This document shows positions 20,842-25,999 of a stretch of 25,999 bases of DNA, piece by piece. The DNA comes from an uncultured Oscillibacter sp. (GTDB lineage: Bacteria; Bacillota; Clostridia; Oscillospirales; Oscillospiraceae). The DNA lies in NCBI GenBank assembly GCA_910587875.1, contig CAJUOD010000033.1, positions 1-25,999 of the forward strand, written 5' to 3'. Both the position numbers and the translations under genes were made by a program. The first letter of the stretch is position 1. Each line of letters starts with the position of its first letter. The notes below the pieces were generated by a model that was given only the letters and a program-made list of their open reading frames with translations, was not told the origin of the DNA and did not search any database.

Positions 20842-21213
20842 TTGGTCATACACGAATCCGCGGAGGACTATCTGGAGTCCATCCTCATCATCCAGGAGCA
20901 GTCCGGCCAGGTCCGCTCCATCGACGTGGTGAATAAACTGGGGTTCTCCAAGCCCAGCGTCAGCATCGCCATGAAAAAGCTGCGGGAAAGCGGCTACATC
21001 GTCATGGCCGGGGACGGGAACATCACCCTGACCGCCAGCGGCATGGAAATCGCCAGCCGCATCTACCGCCGCCACAAGACCATCACTAAGCTCTTCGAGC
21101 TGATGGGCGTCTCCCCGGAACAGGCCGCGCTGGACGCCTGCAAGGTGGAGCACGACCTCAGCGAGGAGACCTTCGCGCGCATCTGTTCCTATGTGGACGA
21201 CCTGCCCCAGTGA
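20842..21213 (+). CDS. MntR/DtxR-family metal-dependent transcription regulator
   Basis: A 123-residue protein of the MntR size class, with no SH3-like third domain. The winged helix is residues ~1-62 (SAEDYLESILIIQEQ, then recognition helix SKPSVSIAMKKLRE), and the dimer/metal domain follows. Expected metal ligands are D9, E12, H78, E103 and H104. The position equivalent to MntR Glu99 is C100, as in DtxR (Cys102), so the metal site mixes MntR (Asp) and DtxR (Cys) features; iron rather than, or as well as, manganese is plausible. The start is TTG 20842-20844 with GGGAGG at 9 nt; no ATG fits. It is transcribed alone with no transporter beside it, so its targets are elsewhere. Confidence 0.9.
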   Translation: MVIHESAEDYLESILIIQEQSGQVRSIDVVNKLGFSKPSVSIAMKKLRESGYIVMAGDGNITLTASGMEIASRIYRRHKTITKLFELMGVSPEQAALDACKVEHDLSEETFARICSYVDDLPQ

Positions 21214-21306
21214 CCACAGCCCCAGCCTAATGCGAGGCCCCTGGACGGGATGGAAGTTTCCGGCGTTTTGTCTAAAAAGAGGCGGGGAAGTTCTCTGTTT
21301 GGGGGC

Positions 21307-21335
21307 TTGCATTTTCGCGGGCTCTTCGGTACAAT
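21307..21335 (+). promoter_or_regulatory. Promoter of the ssnA-ygfK operon
   Basis: TTGCAT (21307-21312) and TACAAT (21330-21335) are 17 bp apart. Transcription would start near 21342, giving a ~150-nt leader before ssnA. Bases 21214-21306 hold no clear terminator or gene. Confidence 0.8.
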
Positions 21336-21341
21336 GAACGT

Positions 21342-21421
21342 AATCAAGCAAGGATAGATGGCTGCAACGGAGTGCCGCGCGCACGGGCCCGCACCTGTCT
21401 CTCCGTGCGAGCCGATAGGTG
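21342..21421 (+). ncRNA. Candidate pseudoknot riboswitch in the ssnA leader
   Basis: Stem 1 is GGCT (21360-21363) with AGCC (21410-21413), a symmetric 3x3 internal loop (GCA/GCG), then ACGGAG (21367-21372) with CTCCGT (21401-21406). Inside its loop, CACCTGTC (21392-21399) can pair over eight positions, one of them G-T, with GATAGGTG (21414-21421), which starts directly after stem 1. This is the layout of an H-type pseudoknot with a 1-nt and a 0-nt junction. A near copy of the second strand, GATAGATG, occurs at 21353-21360 and could compete. I do not recognise a known riboswitch family. The fold is derived by hand from one sequence, so it is a candidate. Confidence 0.5.
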
Positions 21422-21459
21422 TTTCAAGTCCGAGTGGATTTGGGGCGCCTTTCTTTTTT
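21418..21459 (+). terminator. Intrinsic terminator in the ssnA leader
   Basis: GGTGTTTCAAGTCC (21418-21431) pairs with GGATTTGGGGCGCC (21436-21449) over all 14 positions (several G-T pairs), loop GAGT, followed by TTTCTTTTTT. It lies between promoter and start codon, so it must be conditionally by-passed. Its first four bases are also part of the predicted pseudoknot. Confidence 0.85.
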
Positions 21460-21491
21460 ACCCTAAATTCAATTCAAGGAGGAGTTTTCTT

Positions 21492-22835
21492 ATGATCTTA
21501 CTGGCAAACGGCAAGCTCATCACCCGGGACCCCCATGGTACCGGCTACCTGCCCGACGGCGGCGTGGTCACCGAGGGCGGGAAAATCGTGGAGGTCGGCG
21601 AGACCACTGCGCTGAAGGCGAAATACCCCCAGGCGGAATTTGTGGACGCCAGGGGCGGGGTCATCATGCCGGGCCTCATCAACGCCCACACCCACATCTA
21701 CTCCGCCCTGGCCCGGGGCCTGTCCATCAACGGCTACGCCCCCACCAATTTCTATGAGGTACTGGACGGCCAGTGGTGGTACATCGACCGCCACCTGGAC
21801 CTGGCGGCTACGAAAGCCAGCGCCCAGGCCCTGGTCATCGACTCCATCAAGCAGGGCGTCACCACCATCTTCGACCATCACGCCTCCTTCTGCGAGATCC
21901 CCGGCTCCCTGATGGAGATCGCCAAGGTCACGGAGTCCATGGGCCTCCGGGCCTGCCTGTGCTACGAGGTCAGCGACCGGGACGGCGAGGAGAAATCCCT
22001 CCAGTCCGTCCAGGAGAACAAGGACTTCATCGACTACTGCGAATCCCACCCCTCCGACATGCTCAAGGCCATGTTCGGAGGCCACGCCCTGTTTACCATC
22101 TCCGACAAGACCTTCGACCGGATGGCGGAGGCCAACGGAGGCCGGGTGGGCTACCACATCCATGTGTCCGAGGGCATGAACGACGTGTATGACTCCCTCC
22201 AGAACTACGGCCGCCGCCCGGTCCAGCGGCTCCAGGACCACGGCATCCTGGGGCCCAAGACCATCCTGGGACACTGCATCCACGTAAATACGGCGGAAAT
22301 GGACATCATCAAGGAAACGGATACCATGTGCGTCAACAACCCGGAAAGCAACATGGGCAACGCCGTGGGCTGCTCCCCGGTGCTCCAGCTCTACAAGAAG
22401 GGCATCCTGGTGGGCCTGGGCACCGACGCCTATACCAACGACATGCTGGAAAGCATCAAGGTCGCCCTGACCATCCAGCGCCACAACGCCTGCCTCCCCG
22501 GCGTGGGCTGGTGCGAGGTGACGGATATGCTCTTCAAGAACAACGCCAAAATGGCCCGGCGGGCGGGCTTCCCCGAAATGGGCGTTTTGAAGGCTGGGGC
22601 GGCGGCGGACGTGATTGTCATGGACTACAAGCCCTTCACCCCCTTCTCCGACGCCAACATCGACGGGCACATGCTCTTCGGCATGACGGGCCGCCAGTGC
22701 CAAACCACTATGGTGAACGGGAAAATTTTGATGCGCGACCGCCAGCTGACGGAAATCGACGAGGAAGCCGTCAATGCGGAAATCCTCCAGGTCTCCAAGA
22801 AGCTGTGGGGAACCCTCAATCACTGCGAGTACTGA
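21492..22835 (+). CDS. ssnA: SsnA-type amidohydrolase of anaerobic purine catabolism
   Basis: This 447-residue zinc amidohydrolase has the metal motifs in order: NAHTH (H66, H68), YHIHVSEG (H222/H224, E227), GHCIH (H261, H264) and GTDAYTND (D312). It belongs with the SsnA family, whose genes accompany ygfK and Se/Mo hydroxylases in E. coli and clostridia and form part of a gut-bacterial xanthine/urate breakdown cluster. The precise substrate is not settled by sequence; a ring-opening hydrolysis of a purine-derived intermediate fits. ATG 21492-21494 has AAGGAGG 7-8 nt upstream. The gene is first in an operon with ygfK (27-nt gap) and sits behind a conditional terminator. Confidence 0.93.
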   Translation: MILLANGKLITRDPHGTGYLPDGGVVTEGGKIVEVGETTALKAKYPQAEFVDARGGVIMPGLINAHTHIYSALARGLSINGYAPTNFYEVLDGQWWYIDRHLDLAATKASAQALVIDSIKQGVTTIFDHHASFCEIPGSLMEIAKVTESMGLRACLCYEVSDRDGEEKSLQSVQENKDFIDYCESHPSDMLKAMFGGHALFTISDKTFDRMAEANGGRVGYHIHVSEGMNDVYDSLQNYGRRPVQRLQDHGILGPKTILGHCIHVNTAEMDIIKETDTMCVNNPESNMGNAVGCSPVLQLYKKGILVGLGTDAYTNDMLESIKVALTIQRHNACLPGVGWCEVTDMLFKNNAKMARRAGFPEMGVLKAGAAADVIVMDYKPFTPFSDANIDGHMLFGMTGRQCQTTMVNGKILMRDRQLTEIDEEAVNAEILQVSKKLWGTLNHCEY

Positions 22836-22862
22836 TTTAAAATATACAGGAGGAACAAAGCC

Positions 22863-25811
22863 ATGTCCGAACTTATGACCCCCATCCCCTTCCGGGAACT
22901 GATGACCTGGGTGACCGCCGAGTACCAGAGGGAGGGTACCGTTTTCGGCGTCCACAAGCCCTACAAGGCGGGCGTCAAGACCCTGCCCATCTTCGGCGAG
23001 AAGATTGAAACCCCCTTCGGCCCCGCCGCCGGGCCCAACACCCAGCTGGCCCAGAACATCATTGCCAGCTACTTCGCCGGGGCCCGCTTCTTCGAGCTGA
23101 AAACTGTCCAGAAGATGGACGGCGCGGACCTCTCCGCCTGCGTGAACCGGCCCTGCATCCTGGCGGAGGACGAGTGCTACAACTGCGAGTGGTCCACGGA
23201 GCTCTATGTCCCCCAGGCCTTTGAGGAGTATGTCAAGGCCTGGTGCGCCTGCAAGATCATGGCCAAGGTGTACGGCCTGGGCGACCCGGACGCCTTTGTC
23301 TTCAACATGTCCGTGGGCTACGACCTGGCGGGCATCCAGGGCCCCAAGGTGGACAAATTCCTCACCGAAATGATGGACGCCTCCCAGACCCCCATTTTCC
23401 AGGAGTGCGTTAAGGTCCTCAAGGAGTTCTTCCCCGGCGAGGCGGCCTTCATCGACGGCATCTCCCCCCGGGTCTCCGGCAGCGTCACCGTCTCCACCCT
23501 CCACGGCTGCCCGCCGGACGAGATCGAGCGGATCGCCAGCTACCTGATTGAGAAAAAACACCTCCACACCTTCGTCAAGTGCAATCCCACCATCCTGGGC
23601 TACGAGACCGCCCGGTCCATCCTGGACGGCATGGGTTACGACTACATCGCTTTCGACGACCACCACTTCAAGGAGGACCTCCAGTACGAGGACGCCATTC
23701 CCATGTTCCGCCGCCTCCAGGCCCTGGCGGACAAAACGGGGGTGGAATTCGGTCTGAAGCTGTCCAACACCTTCCCCGTGGACGTGAAGGCCGGGGAGCT
23801 GCCCAGCGAGGAGATGTACATGGCGGGCAAGTCCCTCTTCCCCCTGACCACCACCATGGCGGCCCGCATTTCCAAGGAATTCGGCGGCCGGATGCGCATC
23901 AGCTACGCCGGAGGCGCGGACGCACTGAACATCGACAAGCTCTTCGCCTTAGGGATCTGGCCCATCACCATGGCAACCACGGAGCTCAAGCCCGGCGGCT
24001 ACCAGCGCTTCGTCCAGATCGGCGACAAGCTGGATACGATGGAGTTCAAGCCCTTCACCGGCGTGGACGTGGCGGGCATCGAGGCCCTGGCCCTGGCGGC
24101 CCGGTCCGACAAGTACCACGTCAAGGCCGTGAAGCCCCTGCCCCGGCGGAAGCTCTATGAGAAGGTCCCCCTGATGGACTGCTTCACCGCCCCCTGCAAG
24201 GGCGGCTGCCCCATCCAGCAGGACATCCCGGAGTACATCGAGCTGTGCCGGAAGGGCGAGTACGCCTCCGCCCTGCGGCTCATCTGCGAGAAGAACCCCC
24301 TGCCCTTCATCACGGGCACCATCTGCGCCCACCGCTGCCAGACCAAGTGCACCCGGACCTATTACGACGACTCCGTCCAGATCCGGACCACGAAACTGGT
24401 GGCGGCAGAGCGGGGCTATGACGAGTATTTCTCCAAGATCAAGGCTCCCGCCCCGGCCAACAGCGGCAAAAAAGTTGCCATTATCGGCGGCGGCCCCACG
24501 GGCATGGCGGCGGCCTACTTCGTGGGCCGGGCGGGCATCCCCGTCACGATCTTTGAGAAGGCCGATAAGCTGGGCGGCATCGTCCGGCAGGTAATCCCCG
24601 GCTTCCGCATCCCGGACGAGGCCATCGACAAGGACGCGGCCCTCATCGCCAAAATGGGCGCGGAGATCAAGCTGAACACCCCCGCCCCCTCCGTCGCCGA
24701 GCTGAAGGCCCAGGGCTATACCCACATCTTCTTTGCCGTGGGCGCCTGGAAGGCCGGGCGGCTGGACATCCCCGGCAACGTGGTGCCCGTCATCGGCTGG
24801 CTGAAGGACCTGAAGGCCGGGAAGGACGTCTCCCTGGGCCACGTGGCGGTCGTTGGCGGCGGAAACACCGCCATGGACGCCGCCCGGGTGGCCCTCCGGG
24901 CGGGGGCGAAGTCCTCCACCCTGGTGTACCGCCGGACGAAGAAGTACATGCCCGCCGACGCCGAGGAGCTGGAGCTGGCAATTGCCGACGGCGTGCGCTT
25001 CCTGGAGCTGGTGGCCCCCGTGGAGCAGAAGGACGGCAAGCTGCGCTGCGAGAAGATGCGCCTGGGCGAGCCCGACGAGAAGGGCCGCCGGAAGCCGGAG
25101 CCCACCGGGGAGTTTGTGGAAATCGAGTGTGATACGGTCATCTCCGCCGTGGGCGAGAAGGTGGAGAGCGAGCTCTTCCAGTCCAACGGCGTGGAAGTGG
25201 ACGCCAAGGGCCTGCCGGACTTCCGCACCAACGTGGAGGGCGTCTACGCCGGAGGCGACGCCATGCGGGGACCCGCCACGGTGGTGGAGGGCATCGCCGA
25301 CGCCCAGTGGTTCGCCAACGCCGTCATCGGGGAAGCCTACAAGTTTGAAATCCCCGCCAAGGCCAAGGCCAGCCGGGCGGAGGCCATCGCCAAGAAGGGC
25401 GTCCTCTGCGAGTCCGCCAAGTGCGAGGGGGACCGATGCCTGACCTGCAACGTGGTGTGCCAGGTCTGCGCCGACGTGTGCCCCAACCGGGCCAATGTGG
25501 TCATTGAAATGCCCGACGGGCGGCACGAGATTCTCCACGTGGACCGGATGTGCAACGAGTGCGGCAACTGCGCCATCTTCTGCCCCTATGACTCCGCCCC
25601 CTACCGGGATAAGTTCACCCTGTTCAAGACCCGGGAGGGCTTTGATGAGAGCGTGAATAACCAGGGCTTCCTGCCCCTGGGCGGGGACAAGGTCCTGGTC
25701 CGGCTGGACGGGAAGGTCTTCGAGGCGGACCTGAACGCCGAGAATCAGCTGCCTGCGGACATTGAGGTCTTCATCCTCACGGTGCTGAACAAGTACACTT
25801 ACCTGCTGTAA
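22863..25811 (+). CDS. ygfK: YgfK-type Fe-S flavoprotein oxidoreductase
   Basis: A 982-residue multi-domain protein annotated in families as a putative selenate reductase subunit, now tied to anaerobic purine/urate catabolism. Residues 1-420 form a dihydroorotate dehydrogenase-like barrel (TPFGPAAGPNT near 50-60, FFELKTVQ near 76-83). Residues ~440-530 are the GltD-like cysteine region (C440, then APCKGGCPIQ and ICAHRCQTKC). Next come an FAD site (AIIGGGPTGMAAA, ~539-551) and a pyridine nucleotide site (VAVVGGGNTAMDAAR, ~661-675). At the C-terminus are two ferredoxin-like clusters, C859/862/866/869/873 and C897/900/903/907. The plan suits electron transfer between NAD(P)H, flavin and a reducible ring. 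ATG 22863 has AGGAGG upstream. Full length, with no breaks. Confidence 0.95.
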   Translation: MSELMTPIPFRELMTWVTAEYQREGTVFGVHKPYKAGVKTLPIFGEKIETPFGPAAGPNTQLAQNIIASYFAGARFFELKTVQKMDGADLSACVNRPCILAEDECYNCEWSTELYVPQAFEEYVKAWCACKIMAKVYGLGDPDAFVFNMSVGYDLAGIQGPKVDKFLTEMMDASQTPIFQECVKVLKEFFPGEAAFIDGISPRVSGSVTVSTLHGCPPDEIERIASYLIEKKHLHTFVKCNPTILGYETARSILDGMGYDYIAFDDHHFKEDLQYEDAIPMFRRLQALADKTGVEFGLKLSNTFPVDVKAGELPSEEMYMAGKSLFPLTTTMAARISKEFGGRMRISYAGGADALNIDKLFALGIWPITMATTELKPGGYQRFVQIGDKLDTMEFKPFTGVDVAGIEALALAARSDKYHVKAVKPLPRRKLYEKVPLMDCFTAPCKGGCPIQQDIPEYIELCRKGEYASALRLICEKNPLPFITGTICAHRCQTKCTRTYYDDSVQIRTTKLVAAERGYDEYFSKIKAPAPANSGKKVAIIGGGPTGMAAAYFVGRAGIPVTIFEKADKLGGIVRQVIPGFRIPDEAIDKDAALIAKMGAEIKLNTPAPSVAELKAQGYTHIFFAVGAWKAGRLDIPGNVVPVIGWLKDLKAGKDVSLGHVAVVGGGNTAMDAARVALRAGAKSSTLVYRRTKKYMPADAEELELAIADGVRFLELVAPVEQKDGKLRCEKMRLGEPDEKGRRKPEPTGEFVEIECDTVISAVGEKVESELFQSNGVEVDAKGLPDFRTNVEGVYAGGDAMRGPATVVEGIADAQWFANAVIGEAYKFEIPAKAKASRAEAIAKKGVLCESAKCEGDRCLTCNVVCQVCADVCPNRANVVIEMPDGRHEILHVDRMCNECGNCAIFCPYDSAPYRDKFTLFKTREGFDESVNNQGFLPLGGDKVLVRLDGKVFEADLNAENQLPADIEVFILTVLNKYTYLL

Positions 25812-25825
25812 ACGGAAGCTCAAAC

Positions 25826-25853
25826 GGAGGCCGGGATTTTTCCCGGCCTCCGC
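25826..25853 (+). terminator. ygfK terminator
   Basis: Perfect 12-bp stem CGGAGGCCGGGA / TCCCGGCCTCCG with loop TTTT. The tail CCTCTTG is only moderately U-rich. Confidence 0.75.
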
Positions 25854-25880
25854 CTCTTGAAAACGCTCCCGCGCAAGTCC

Positions 25881-25908
25881 TTGACAAAACAGCGGGCTTG
25901 GGTATAAT
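25881..25908 (+). promoter_or_regulatory. Strong promoter at the right edge
   Basis: Consensus TTGACA (25881-25886) and TATAAT (25903-25908) are 16 bp apart. It opens a new transcript, starting near 25915, whose gene lies beyond the window. Confidence 0.85.
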
Positions 25909-25914
25909 AGAGAT

Positions 25915-25999
25915 AGAAGGGCGCTGTTGTATGGCGGTCAGCCCGGAACTAGACGATCGAAACCGCTAGCCGTTCGGGTGCCTGCCGGACGGCTAGCAC
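25915..25999 (+). ncRNA. Structured leader with competing stems (partial)
   Basis: GGGC (25919-25922) can pair with GCCC (25941-25944). Within that loop TGGCGGT (25932-25938) can pair with ACCGCTA (25962-25968), again a pseudoknot layout. GCTAGCCGTTCGG (25965-25977) pairs over 13 positions with CCGGACGGCTAGC (25985-25997), loop GTGCCTG, a likely terminator or anti-ribosome-site hairpin whose tail lies outside. The shared GCTA (25965-25968) makes the two states exclusive. I do not recognise the family; the element is cut by the window edge. Confidence 0.45.

Noticed and set aside
21342..21421. Known riboswitch class (purine, ykkC/PRPP, ZTP, preQ1, fluoride, Moco) in the ssnA leader
   Set aside because: None of the conserved core strings of these classes can be placed; resemblance is limited to short GC-rich stems.
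21498..23666. A 722-codon open frame on the minus strand opposite ssnA-ygfK
   Set aside because: Low-complexity Val/Gly/His/Asp composition and no ribosome site; both opposite genes have clear families and motifs. The same applies to long antisense frames at 6503-7960, 10691-11839, 11916-13394, 13533-14768 and 23949-25823.
22863..25811. In-frame UGA selenocysteine in YgfK
   Set aside because: The frame is uninterrupted by TGA up to its TAA stop, and no SECIS-like hairpin is needed; selenium use would concern the hydroxylases outside the window.
25915..25999. tRNA, SRP RNA or RNase P start at the right edge
   Set aside because: No T-loop GGTTCGAATCC-like box, no SRP tetraloop GGAA helix 8 pattern and no RNase P core; the stems fit an attenuator better.

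Overview
The window looks like the chromosome of a high-G+C, low-spore-signal member of the Clostridia, most like the Oscillospiraceae (Flavonifractor/Lawsonibacter/Oscillibacter-type gut bacteria). The reasons are strong AGGAGG ribosome sites, TTGACA/TATAAT-type promoters, hairpin-plus-T terminators, RibU, YlmH, YnzC, XpaC and MntR/DtxR-type genes typical of Firmicutes, and a paired ssnA-ygfK purine-catabolism module. This placement is inference from gene content, not from a marker-gene match. I see no tRNA, rRNA, IS element, prophage or CRISPR array.

Layout. 1-2100 (minus): front end of an F1Fo ATP synthase operon, atpB-atpE-atpF followed by a shortened delta domain that runs off the left edge and is probably fused to the alpha subunit. 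2179-4200: a hemolysin-III/PAQR membrane protein with a long palindromic operator, divergent from a LytTR regulator plus DUF3021 membrane-protein pair. 4214-6115 (minus): MarR regulator and MATE efflux pump, overlapping and autoregulated by look. 6136-8230: a 49-residue membrane protein and htpG. 8406-9636: small zinc-ribbon and hypothetical proteins around a small XRE regulator with repeated AT-rich sites. 9643-11980: ZIP metal transporter, then guanine deaminase under a purine riboswitch. 11979-17609 (minus): a membrane-anchored XRE sensor, then the run ABC exporter-ylmH-ynzC-xpaC. 17614-19590: a zinc-ribbon/TM/Ig-like/SH3 protein, divergent from a uridine-kinase family gene. 19615-20715: FMN riboswitch and ribU. 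20781-21213: MntR/DtxR-type metal regulator. 21307-25853: ssnA-ygfK. 25881-25999: a promoter and structured leader for a gene beyond the right edge.

Functional thread. Guanine deaminase makes xanthine. SsnA and YgfK belong to the anaerobic xanthine/urate catabolic set (often with Se/Mo hydroxylases, ygeW/X/Y and hyuA). Their leaders are the most interesting part of the window. The guanine deaminase leader is a guanine-class aptamer with changed junction bases, and its terminator shares the aptamer P1 strand, which predicts a ligand-ON switch. The ssnA leader folds on paper into an H-type pseudoknot whose second stem takes the first four bases of a 14-bp intrinsic terminator. The leader at the right edge repeats the same logic with unrelated sequence. 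I do not recognise either as a known riboswitch class, so they are candidate undescribed regulatory RNAs for purine catabolism.
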